Source: Akkermansia sp. | GTDB taxonomy: Bacteria; Verrucomicrobiota; Verrucomicrobiia; Verrucomicrobiales; Akkermansiaceae | NCBI RefSeq assembly: GCF_020860705.1 | Contig: NZ_JAJBTT010000022.1 | Span: 1 to 49,541 of the forward strand | Reading direction: 5' to 3' | Length of the DNA: 49,541 nt | In this document: positions 18,021 to 26,283 of the stretch, in pieces | How the letters are laid out: the number at the start of each line of letters is the position of its first letter | Numbering within the stretch: position 1 is the first letter of the stretch | Translations under genes and position numbers: made by a program | Notes under the pieces: model-generated | Database searches by the model: none | Told to the model about the DNA's origin: nothing | The model's input: only the letters and a program-made list of their open reading frames with translations

Positions 18021-18590
18021 ATGGAAATAACCCGTCTTCTCCCCATCACCACACGGGAGGAATTAAGAACATGGCTGGAACAGCACCACCGTTCTTCCTC
18101 CTGCTGCTGGGTTCCCACCACCAGAAAGCCCTCTCTCCAAGCCATCCTGTATCTGGATGCGGTTGAGGAAGCCCTGTGCTTTGGATGGATTGACAGCACC
18201 CGCAAAAAGACAGCTTCCGGCTTTCTGGCGCAGCGCCTTTCCCCCCGCGCCAGGGGAAGCAAATGGTCCGAGCTGAACAAGGAACGCGTGCGCCGCCTGG
18301 ACAGACTGGGGCTGATGACGCCCCACGGAAAAAAATGCCTTCCGGAGATGGACCCGGAGGCCTTCCGGATTGACCCGGATATTTTGAAAGCCCTTCAACA
18401 GGACCCGCGCACCTACGCCAACTTCCTGGCCTTTCCCCGCCTGTACCGCCATGTGCGTCTTGACACCATCCAGATTAAGAAAAACCAGCCGGAACTATTC
18501 CGCAGCCGCCTGGAAAAATTCCTGGAGAATACCCGTGAAAACCGAATGTATGGGGAATGGAACGACGGAGGGCGGTTACTGGAAAAATGA
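18021..18590 (+). CDS. YdeI/OmpD-associated family protein
   Basis: The 189-residue protein carries the family's signature near its middle (YLDAVEEALCFGWIDSTRKK) and the following basic stretch (QRLSPRARGSKWSELNKERV). Proteins of this group in Gram-negative bacteria have been linked to survival under membrane stress and to outer-membrane protein function, but the biochemical role is not established. It has no signal peptide, so it is likely cytoplasmic. The start at 18021 matches where similarity begins. An N-terminal extension back to 17739 is open but unlikely. It is convergent with the autotransporter gene. Confidence 0.8.
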   Translation: MEITRLLPITTREELRTWLEQHHRSSSCCWVPTTRKPSLQAILYLDAVEEALCFGWIDSTRKKTASGFLAQRLSPRARGSKWSELNKERVRRLDRLGLMTPHGKKCLPEMDPEAFRIDPDILKALQQDPRTYANFLAFPRLYRHVRLDTIQIKKNQPELFRSRLEKFLENTRENRMYGEWNDGGRLLEK

Positions 18591-18685
18591 AAGCGGAACT
18601 GCCCGGATTATAGGAGGCAACGGAAAAGGATGGAATGTTTTCTTACTACCTTCATATCTTCCCAACGCTCGCTCCACAACGCAAC

Positions 18686-18718
18686 AGGGCCACTCCGGGA
18701 TAACCCCGGAACGGCCCT
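18686..18718. terminator. Strong hairpin between convergent genes (likely bidirectional terminator)
   Basis: AGGGCC pairs with GGCCCT, and inside it CCGGG pairs with CCCGG around a short loop. There is no clear T-tract on either side. It lies between the convergent ydeI-like and autotransporter genes. Confidence 0.5.
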
Positions 18719-18778
18719 GAAGAATGACAGTGCGAAGCTCCTTTCAGCTCCACTCTGTTCTCTTAACTCTCAACTCTC

Positions 18779-21700
18779 CTAGAAGTTATAGCGGTAGCCC
18801 ACGCTTCCGTTAATGGAGTTGGCCCCGTTGCGGAAATCGGCGTTGCCGTCCACAAAGATCATTCCCTGCGTTCCCACAGGGACGCTCAACCCCACTCCGA
18901 TTTGCAATGCCGTCATACCCACCTTGGCACCCCTCACCGTCTGCGTGTAGGCGGGATTGGCCAGCAGGCCTACATTGGCCTGTCCGCGGCGGTCGCCCAT
19001 GTCCTGGGCCGCGTTGATGCGGAACTCCGCCAGCGCTTCACGTCCAAAGACGTTGCTGCCTACCAGCCCCATCCACCGGCCGCCCAGTGCTACCGTTCCC
19101 GTCGTCCATTCCTGCTTGCCTACATTCAGCCCCGCATTTCCGGCTCCCGTTTCCGTGTAGCCGTCCATGCTCGTTTTCACGATGGAGGCGTTGAACAAAG
19201 GCTGCAGCACACTGCTCTTGTCTTCGTTGAGGTAGATGTCATAGGTCAGCTCATACATCGCTCCGAATCCCCACCCGTTGGTGTCTCCCTGCGTGCTGTA
19301 GCTGCCTTCCCCGTAGTTGACCGTACGGTTGAGTTTGGCGTCGTTCCAGCCTCCCGTCAGGATCAGCGTGTGCGCCCAGCGCTTGCTCTGGTAGCGCCCG
19401 AAGAGGTTGGCGTAGTAGCTGTCCAGGTGGCCGTCGGCGGAGTCCGCCGCGCTGGCCGTCAGGTCACCGTAGTTGGCCGTGAAGGCCGCTCCCATGGTGA
19501 AGTGGTTGCTGATGTCCACATCCATGCCCACGGTACCGCCCCAGGTAGTGAGCTGGTAGCCGCTTTCATCCCCCTTGGTGTCCAGCTTGGCGTAGGACCC
19601 CGTGCCTTCCATCCACATGTGGAAGTAGGGCATGTCTTCGTTGACGTAGGAGGGGTTGACGCCCATCTGGTTGGTGCGGTTGCGGATCCAGTTCATCTGT
19701 TCGCGCAGGGCGTCGCGCTGGGCGATGGAAAGACTGGTCACCGTGCTGCCCGCCGCCGCAGCCAGAGAACGCCTGGCGGCGGAAGGATTATTCAGCATGT
19801 CGTCATTGAGGGCTCCCAGAAAATCCGTCAGAGCCTGGTCCACCACGCCGTGCCGCGCGGCATCCCACAGCAGGTTGGCGCCCGCCAGGGAATTGGCCGT
19901 ATCGGCTACGTCGGCATAAATATTGTCCGTTTGCTCTTCCGCCTTGAGAACGACTTTATCCCCCTCCTGCACCAGATGGGCATTCTTGTAGTAGGTAAGG
20001 AAAAGACCGCCCATGGTCAGCGTGTTGTTCCCCAGCGTGATGTCTCCTGTTCCGGTGAGTTCCATCAGCGTGAGTTCCATGGGGTTGCCCGCTTTCCAGG
20101 TGATATTGATTCCCGGCAGAGTAGTCACATGGAAGGAAGCGCCGTTTTCAATGACGATATTGCCTGAGGACTGGATGAAACTGGAAGTCATGTCGGCGTC
20201 CGAGTTCAGGACAAACGTGGTGGTGGAACCGCTTCCGAAGGAGGCGCTGTCAACGCTCAGGGTTGTGTTGACAGCCGTCAGGGCGTTGTCACTGGCCTGG
20301 ATGGTCAGATGGCCGTTATTCACCAAGGCACCATAGGCAAGATGCGCGCCGTCCGTCTCCGCCTTTCCCTGAAGAACCAGATTGCCGCCGCTGACGGTCA
20401 GATCCGTATCCGCGCCGGAACTGCGCAGAACCTGCGTCCCCGCGCCGGAAACATCCAGCGTTCCGGCCCCCAGCGTTCCTTCATACGTATGCGTTTGGCC
20501 GGAAGCCGCCTGAATATGCAGGGTCCGCCCGTTCAGCTCCAGGTCCCCGGAGCCATTCAGGCCACCGGCAGAGCCGTCCGCCGCCATGCTCAGGGAGCCG
20601 TCCAGGTCCAGCACCACACCGGAAAGCGTGCTATCCACCGCCAGCCCCAGGGAAGCGCCTTCCGCAATGTTCAGCGTTCCCGTTCCGCCGATTTCCGTGT
20701 GGGAAAGGCCAGCGGTAGCTCCCGTCAGGGTCAGTGTTCCGGAAGAACCGATATCCAGCTTCCCGCCGTTGGCGCCGGCCTCCAGCGTCTGGGCCGTCGT
20801 ACGGCCTCCCACGCCAATCACCGCAAGGGAGCCCGCGTCCGTGGAATCAAGGCGCAGGGCTTCCACATTAGCCGTGCCATTGATCTGAAGCGTTCCCTGT
20901 TCCGCAATGATGTCCCCGGCCAGCGTCACATTCCCGGACAAGGTGAGCTTGTTGGCTCCCGTCTTGACCAGGTCCGTATTGGCTGCCGCACCGTCCACGC
21001 CGCTGATGTTTCCGGCAAAGGAGGTATCCACCCCCGTCCCTTCATGCACAAGGCTGTTTTGCAGCTCTATGCTGCCCTTGTTGTCCGCCGTGTTAGTGAC
21101 GATGAGGTTGCCCGTGCCTGTCTGTCCCGGATCGGTGCCCGGCGCAGTCAGGTTCTTGATCACCATGGAGCCGTCCGACTGGACATAGAGATCCTTGTCC
21201 ACGATCACGGCCTGATAGAAGTTGAGAGACTGGTTCGTGACGGGATCTTCCGCACTGCCCGAACCGTCCACAGAAGATACGTAAACCAGGCTGGTGTCAC
21301 CAGACAGGACAATGTTTCCCCCATTGACGTCCACAACGCCGAAACCCAGGGCGGCAAAAAGAGGACTGGCCGTGATATGGCTCTTAAGTACGTCCAGACT
21401 TTGGGTAAAGCCGCCGTTGGTAAGCAGGATTTCCAGATTGCCGCCCGCCGTTTTCATGGCTTCCATGACGCTGGCAAGGTCCAGCGTGAGCGTGGAACCG
21501 TCTCCAAAGGAAATACTGCCCAGGTTGCCACCCGTTCCGTCAAATTGAATGAGGGCGTCAGCGCCCGCAAACGGGTCTCCGGAAATGTTGTCCGCACTCA
21601 GGGCCAGATTGTTGCCGGTTCCGCTGACAGTCCAGACAGATCCCTGTTTGAGGCCGGTAAGCTGTGTTCCCGCCGTGGTGGTGGCGACCGTTCCCAGCTT

Positions 21701-24700
21701 GGAGGCGTCCAACCCGCCCAGGGCGATCTTGCCCGAATTGGCAGCCGCATTGACATGGACCCTGTTCGCGTCCGTTCCCGCGTAGTTCCCGGCATTCGCC
21801 AGAGAACCGGATTGAATGAGAATGTTGGTGGTAGCGGCGGCATCGGAGAGATCCAGCGTTCCCTTGGCCAGCGTCAGCGTTCCCGTCAATCCGTTGGCCC
21901 GGTCTCCCACGGCAAAGGTTCCGGTGGTGCTGACGAGCAGGCTGCCCGCTCCCGTAATGGTTCCGGCCCAGGAGGCATTGTCCCCCGCGCCGTTGCCGAG
22001 CTGGACGGAGGAATTCTGCCCAATGCTCATTTCCCCCGTGCCGGTATTGGTGCCGGTCAGCACCAGCTTGTCCGTACCCTGCACGTTCAGCTTGGCCGTG
22101 TCAATGACGTTGCCGGCATAGAGAAGGTCCTTGCCCGTGCCGCTGTAGTTGACCCGGAAGGTGCCCGCTCCTCCCAGGGAGGCGGCCTTGAGGAATTCTC
22201 CGCTTGCCAGCGTGGTGGCCGCACCGCCGCTGCCGAAAGCCATCACGGCGTTTCCCTGCCCGGAATTCAGCGTTCCTTCAAAGCCGGTGAGGTTGCCCGT
22301 GAAAATAGCCGTCAGCGAGGGATCTCCCGCCAGCGTCACGCCCAGGTTGGCTCCCAGCCCGCCCGTCAGGGTTCCTCCAAACGTGACCGTCTGGTTGGAG
22401 TTGCCGTTAAGCCAGCTCCCGGCAGCCGCCACATGGATATTGGCATTGATAGGGTTGGCGGAATCGCTTACATAAAAACCGCGGCCGTCCAGTTCCAGGC
22501 TGGCGCCCCCGATTGCGGCAGCATTGGCAAAGCCCACTTCATTCCACGCGGCGTTGGTCCCGGCTCCCACCAGCTTGATGGTGCCCGTAAAACCGCTGTT
22601 GTCCCCGGTGACGGAGTAGCGGCCGCCTCCCGGATTGGAACCTCCTTCCTTGTGCCCCAACACCAGGGTGCCGGTCCCGGAAATACGGCCGGACAGCGTA
22701 TCCGTCAGTATACTGTTATGAGCCCGGTAATCCCTGATCTGGAGGGTGGCATCCTGTGCAATGCTGATATCCCCGCTCCACGTACGGGTGCCGCTGTTGG
22801 CTCCGATGTCATAAAACAGGGTTCCTCCGCTGACGGAGATGTCCCCGGTAAAAGTTCCTCCCTGTATGGTGGAAATGGTCAGCATGCCTCCGCCGAGCTT
22901 GACGATGTCGCTGTTGCCCAGTTCCTGGGTGTAGGTGCCCCAGGAAACGTTGTTTCCATTGGTATCCACCCGGACGGCGGCCGTACTGGCGGTGGCGTCA
23001 ATGAGGCCGGAGACATCCTGGGCGGCGCCTGTGCCGTAAACGAATGTGCCCCCTCCAAAGATGAGGCTGTTGGTCGCCACCAGCCCTGTCGTGCCGGCCG
23101 TGGTTCCGGTGGTGTTGAGCACCAGCCATCCACCGTTGAGGGTGACGGTGCCCGTGCCAAGTCCCTGGGCGGTGTTGAGGTTGATGGTGCCTTCCACAAG
23201 AGTCGTGCCTCCGGAGAAGGTGTTGGTTCCTGTGTTTTCAATGGTCAGCTCGCCCGTTCCTCTCTTGACCAGGCTCGTTGTTCCCGCCTTGTCCACAATG
23301 GCCCCGCCGCCCGAGAAAGTGTAGGCGGTGCCTTCTTCTCCTGCCGTGTTATTGACTGTGATGCGCGGCGAACTGACGTCTCCGCTGATGGTGACCGTGG
23401 AGGAGGCCACCCCCGTCAGGTTTTCAAAGCTGGCCGCCTTCGTGTCGTCATAGGCCACGGCTGTTCCGTCTTTGTTCTCCCAGATGGTGCCTCCCCCCGT
23501 GGCCACCCACGTACCCGCCGCTCCTCCGTTCCAGTTGAGGGCTTCCCCCAGCGCCTTGACGCGCAGGTAAAGGGTGTTTCCGGTCAATTCCAGGGCGTAA
23601 GTGTAATCGCCGGAAAGGCCGCTGGGATCAAAGGAGAAGTTGTTTGCTGTCAGCGTGCCGAAGCCAGCGGCTGTAATCAGCTTGTAGTCGTTTTCCACCG
23701 TCTGGTCCACGCCGCTGATGGTCAGGGTCAGGGTTCCCTCCGCATTGAAGGAAAGCGTGCCGCCGGACTGGATAATGGCGGCGTTGGAGGAATTCATTCC
23801 CGTCAGATCCAGCGTCAGCCCGGAAGCCGGGGACAACGTCATGTTGCCCGTAGAGGTCAGGCGCGCTCCTGAACCCATCGTGATGGAATTGCCGAAGGTT
23901 ACGCCGCCGGCCAGACCGAAGCTGAGCTCTCCGCCGGATACCGTCAGTGCATTGGCAAAGCCGGTGGCGGCACTGAGCGTGAGCTTGCCCGTGCCGCTTT
24001 TGGTAAAGGCATTCCGCCCATCCAGTACCGTGGCGTTGGCAATGATTGCATCCGTGCCCGCTCCGGCGGATATTTCGTCAAACCCGGTAATGGTCGCGTT
24101 GGCAAACATGTCCGCTTTCGTCACGCCATTCAGGTTCAGCACGCTTTTTGTGACCACATCCCCGCGTCCCTGCCCGGAAAGAGTTGTCGTCCCGGTGAAG
24201 ACGGCATCATTCCCTGTAATGGTCACATTAGCCTGAGCCGTGGTCAGAGAAGTGCCGTTGACCTTCTGGCCGCCCGCGTAAATGGCGGCGTTGTTGAATG
24301 TTCCGCCGCTGATGGAAAGGTTGGCTTCCCCAATCGTTAATGCGGAACTGGTGTTATTGCGTTCCACATAAGTGCCCAGGGATATTTGCGCCCCATCGAA
24401 TGTACCCCCGGTAATCGTAATATTAGTGGAACCAATATTTCCGGCGATGGTAGCGGTAGCGTTTCCGTTAATGTAGGAGCCGCCCCAAATCTGGCCTGTA
24501 TACGTGCCGGATTTGAAAGTCAGATTGGTTGAATCAGTAATATTGACGGTGCATGCTCCGGTTTCCACCCACGTGCCGCCCGCTATCATAGACGCTATGG
24601 AGCCAGTGCCCATATCCAACGTCATATTGGTGGAAGCCAGATTATGGTTGGACGTGCTGGTGACGGAACCTCCAAACAGCTTCTTCCCTTCCGCAAACGT

Positions 24701-25693
24701 GCCGCCTGAAATAGTAGTGGTAGCCCCCTGCGCAAATACGTTTTCATTAAAGGTGCCTCCGCTGATACCCAGAAAGACCGTGGCGTTCTGCTTGACGGAA
24801 ATCTCATTACCCTTCCCCAGCCCCAGTACATTGGCATTGAAGATACCTCCGCTGATGCTCAGCCTTCCCTCATAATTTTTCCCCTCTTCCGTATCGCCGT
24901 AATTTACCTTTCCCATGCCCAGCAGGGATACATTGCTGCTGAATGTGCCTCCTGTAACGGTCAGGCTAACGTCGCCCAGAATGGTGGATGCGTCCACATA
25001 GCCGCGGGCAGACCCCGCTGAAACAGTCCCGGTAAAGGTACCTCCATTGATGGTGAAATTGACATCGCCGGTATGCTGGAATCCTTCCAGGCCCAAGGCA
25101 AAAGAGATAGTTTCTGCCGGAGCGCCAGTTGTCCAGCCTGTCCACTCTCCCCCATTGATGGTAGCGGTAACAGTACCTGTTGTAGTATACCTGACTCCGG
25201 CGCCTCCTGCATTTCCGTCACCCAGCAAGGTCATTCCCACCAGAGAACCTGCGTTTTCGTCTACATTCAGGGTAATGTCGGCTGTCACCGTACGCATCTG
25301 GTTTGCCCAGAACATGAAATGGAATCCTGAAGTCAGGGCAACACCCGCACCTATGTTGATTGTAAATTTGTTGTCTCCATTGAGCGTAGTTGCTCCGGTA
25401 TCCCCCGCAACGTTCCATAATTTGACACTGGAGTATGTCCCTCCTTCCAGGGTCAGCGTGCGGTCATATCCCCCCTCGTAAGTACCGGCCGCCGTAATGT
25501 CCGTCAAATAAATGTCTCCGGGAGAATCAGCCTGTCCGGCAGAAGAACCGCCGGGGCTCGTGATCGTGTATTGTTCATCGGCAAAGGAAATGGTCGTTTC
25601 TCCATTGTCCGTTAACGTGTAAGCAGACCATGCCGGTGAAATAAAACAGACCAGAAGAGCGGATAAAAGAGGAAGAGGCAAATGAGGGCGCAT
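18779..25693 (-). CDS. Giant autotransporter adhesin-type protein
   Basis: The 2,304-residue product has a signal peptide (MRPHLPLPLLSALLVCFISPAWSA). Its very long passenger is built from Gly/Thr/Asn/Ser-rich beta-solenoid repeats: N-terminal ISGGTFN-type repeats to about residue 500, then autotransporter-associated strand repeats such as GTGELTIENTGTNTFSGGTT. The last ~280 residues form an autotransporter barrel (from about FHMWMEGTGSYAKL to the terminal Phe in SVGYRYNF). Such proteins export the passenger through the barrel to the cell surface. The passenger's target cannot be read; adhesion is the usual role. The frame is intact along 6.9 kb. The promoter lies within a DNA segment flanked by inverted repeats, so expression may be phase variable. 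Confidence 0.92.
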   Translation of the reverse strand: MRPHLPLPLLSALLVCFISPAWSAYTLTDNGETTISFADEQYTITSPGGSSAGQADSPGDIYLTDITAAGTYEGGYDRTLTLEGGTYSSVKLWNVAGDTGATTLNGDNKFTINIGAGVALTSGFHFMFWANQMRTVTADITLNVDENAGSLVGMTLLGDGNAGGAGVRYTTTGTVTATINGGEWTGWTTGAPAETISFALGLEGFQHTGDVNFTINGGTFTGTVSAGSARGYVDASTILGDVSLTVTGGTFSSNVSLLGMGKVNYGDTEEGKNYEGRLSISGGIFNANVLGLGKGNEISVKQNATVFLGISGGTFNENVFAQGATTTISGGTFAEGKKLFGGSVTSTSNHNLASTNMTLDMGTGSIASMIAGGTWVETGACTVNITDSTNLTFKSGTYTGQIWGGSYINGNATATIAGNIGSTNITITGGTFDGAQISLGTYVERNNTSSALTIGEANLSISGGTFNNAAIYAGGQKVNGTSLTTAQANVTITGNDAVFTGTTTLSGQGRGDVVTKSVLNLNGVTKADMFANATITGFDEISAGAGTDAIIANATVLDGRNAFTKSGTGKLTLSAATGFANALTVSGGELSFGLAGGVTFGNSITMGSGARLTSTGNMTLSPASGLTLDLTGMNSSNAAIIQSGGTLSFNAEGTLTLTISGVDQTVENDYKLITAAGFGTLTANNFSFDPSGLSGDYTYALELTGNTLYLRVKALGEALNWNGGAAGTWVATGGGTIWENKDGTAVAYDDTKAASFENLTGVASSTVTISGDVSSPRITVNNTAGEEGTAYTFSGGGAIVDKAGTTSLVKRGTGELTIENTGTNTFSGGTTLVEGTINLNTAQGLGTGTVTLNGGWLVLNTTGTTAGTTGLVATNSLIFGGGTFVYGTGAAQDVSGLIDATASTAAVRVDTNGNNVSWGTYTQELGNSDIVKLGGGMLTISTIQGGTFTGDISVSGGTLFYDIGANSGTRTWSGDISIAQDATLQIRDYRAHNSILTDTLSGRISGTGTLVLGHKEGGSNPGGGRYSVTGDNSGFTGTIKLVGAGTNAAWNEVGFANAAAIGGASLELDGRGFYVSDSANPINANIHVAAAGSWLNGNSNQTVTFGGTLTGGLGANLGVTLAGDPSLTAIFTGNLTGFEGTLNSGQGNAVMAFGSGGAATTLASGEFLKAASLGGAGTFRVNYSGTGKDLLYAGNVIDTAKLNVQGTDKLVLTGTNTGTGEMSIGQNSSVQLGNGAGDNASWAGTITGAGSLLVSTTGTFAVGDRANGLTGTLTLAKGTLDLSDAAATTNILIQSGSLANAGNYAGTDANRVHVNAAANSGKIALGGLDASKLGTVATTTAGTQLTGLKQGSVWTVSGTGNNLALSADNISGDPFAGADALIQFDGTGGNLGSISFGDGSTLTLDLASVMEAMKTAGGNLEILLTNGGFTQSLDVLKSHITASPLFAALGFGVVDVNGGNIVLSGDTSLVYVSSVDGSGSAEDPVTNQSLNFYQAVIVDKDLYVQSDGSMVIKNLTAPGTDPGQTGTGNLIVTNTADNKGSIELQNSLVHEGTGVDTSFAGNISGVDGAAANTDLVKTGANKLTLSGNVTLAGDIIAEQGTLQINGTANVEALRLDSTDAGSLAVIGVGGRTTAQTLEAGANGGKLDIGSSGTLTLTGATAGLSHTEIGGTGTLNIAEGASLGLAVDSTLSGVVLDLDGSLSMAADGSAGGLNGSGDLELNGRTLHIQAASGQTHTYEGTLGAGTLDVSGAGTQVLRSSGADTDLTVSGGNLVLQGKAETDGAHLAYGALVNNGHLTIQASDNALTAVNTTLSVDSASFGSGSTTTFVLNSDADMTSSFIQSSGNIVIENGASFHVTTLPGINITWKAGNPMELTLMELTGTGDITLGNNTLTMGGLFLTYYKNAHLVQEGDKVVLKAEEQTDNIYADVADTANSLAGANLLWDAARHGVVDQALTDFLGALNDDMLNNPSAARRSLAAAAGSTVTSLSIAQRDALREQMNWIRNRTNQMGVNPSYVNEDMPYFHMWMEGTGSYAKLDTKGDESGYQLTTWGGTVGMDVDISNHFTMGAAFTANYGDLTASAADSADGHLDSYYANLFGRYQSKRWAHTLILTGGWNDAKLNRTVNYGEGSYSTQGDTNGWGFGAMYELTYDIYLNEDKSSVLQPLFNASIVKTSMDGYTETGAGNAGLNVGKQEWTTGTVALGGRWMGLVGSNVFGREALAEFRINAAQDMGDRRGQANVGLLANPAYTQTVRGAKVGMTALQIGVGLSVPVGTQGMIFVDGNADFRNGANSINGSVGYRYNF

Positions 25694-25754
25694 AATAATA
25701 TAACACGTTAACTGTTAATAATAAACAATATATAGACTATATCCCTAATAATTA

Positions 25755-25770
25755 ACGGATTTGAAATCCG
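25755..25770 (+). repeat. Left copy of a 16-bp inverted repeat (putative inversion site)
   Basis: The copy reads ACGGATTTGAAATCCG. It contains the near-palindrome CGGATT-TGA-AATCCG. The right copy at 25915-25930 is its exact reverse complement over 16 bases. Confidence 0.9.
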
Positions 25771-25914
25771 GAAATGTTTCTCAATAGATCCAGATAATAA
25801 ATAACATATTGATAGTAGATGTATTTGACAATAACCTCCGGTTTTTGGTCATCTTCTCCTCTTACTCCATTCGGATATGTTAAAGCGCTTGGTACCAAAA
25901 ATTATCATTGACTT
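25771..25914. promoter_or_regulatory. Candidate invertible promoter segment upstream of the autotransporter
   Basis: This 144-bp AT-rich segment lies exactly between two perfect 16-bp inverted repeats. It contains a good promoter directed at the autotransporter gene. If the segment inverted, the promoter would face tRNA-Asp instead. The inverted-repeat structure and promoter are seen directly; inversion is an inference. Confidence 0.6.
25803..25831 (-). promoter_or_regulatory. Autotransporter promoter inside the putative invertible segment
   Basis: On the minus strand TTGTCA is followed by a 17-bp spacer and TATGTT. The predicted leader is about 100 nt and includes the left inverted repeat. 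Confidence 0.6.
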
Positions 25915-25930
25915 CGGATTTCAAATCCGT
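25915..25930 (-). repeat. Right copy of the 16-bp inverted repeat (putative inversion site)
   Basis: It reads CGGATTTCAAATCCGT on the plus strand, the exact reverse complement of the left copy. Sequence similarity stops immediately outside the 16 bases. Confidence 0.9.
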
Positions 25931-25990
25931 GCAAGTATTTTACTTCTTTCCCCAACAGGCGGCGCATACATGAAAAAATGATTTCTTGTC

Positions 25991-26019
25991 TTGCATTACC
26001 TAGGGAGTGACTGTATAAG
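25991..26019 (+). promoter_or_regulatory. tRNA-Asp promoter
   Basis: TTGCAT is followed by a 17-bp spacer and TATAAG. The predicted start is about 40 nt before the tRNA. Confidence 0.65.
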
Positions 26020-26064
26020 CCTCCACGTCCCCGCTGCAAAGCATGGACATCACTTCAAGGTCAA

Positions 26065-26142
26065 GGAGCGGTAGCTCAGTTCGGTTAGAGCGCCAGCCTG
26101 TCACGCTGGAGGTCGCGGGTTCGAGCCCCGTCCGCTTCGCCA
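26065..26142 (+). tRNA. tRNA-Asp (anticodon GTC)
   Basis: The acceptor stem GGAGCGG pairs with CCGCTTC, followed by discriminator G and an encoded CCA end (26140-26142). The D-arm GCTCAGTTCGGTTAGAGC, the anticodon stem-loop CCAGC-CTGTCAC-GCTGG (anticodon GTC) and the T-arm GCGGGTTCGAGCCCCGT are all intact. The tRNA is the only gene on its transcript and has its own promoter and terminator. Confidence 0.97.
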
Positions 26143-26159
26143 CCTTGTTGAAAGGAAAC

Positions 26160-26182
26160 AACCGCCTCCGGGCGGTTTTTTT
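26160..26182 (+). terminator. Rho-independent terminator of tRNA-Asp
   Basis: AACCGCC and GGGCGGTT form a stem with a short loop and are followed by a run of T. Confidence 0.85.
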
Positions 26183-26283
26183 GTACCCGGAAAGCCTGAT
26201 GCCCCGGATAACAGGCAGGCAGCCTGCGATGTTTTACTGGAAAAGGAGCGCGGGCTTGCTAGAATGCCTCCAGCATTACAATC

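Larger units (their letters stand above)
25694..26064. other. AT-rich intergenic region between the autotransporter and tRNA-Asp
   Basis: No gene is visible. It contains the autotransporter's promoter inside a 144-bp segment flanked by 16-bp inverted repeats, and the tRNA-Asp promoter. The composition is far more AT-rich than the genes on either side. Confidence 0.8.

Noticed and set aside
18736..18780. Repeated AACTCTC motifs near the autotransporter stop as a regulatory repeat
   Set aside because: The motif is short and low-complexity, similar to the sequence before maf, and has no clear structure here.
20309..23872. A 1,187-residue open frame on the plus strand within the autotransporter gene
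   Set aside because: It is antisense to a repeat-rich coding sequence; composition is Gly/Arg/Gln-heavy without a start context or motif, and the sense strand has a clear signal peptide, repeats and barrel.
26065..26142. tRNA-Asp as an integration site of a mobile element
   Set aside because: No partial tRNA copy, integrase gene or direct repeat of the tRNA 3' end was visible in the window.
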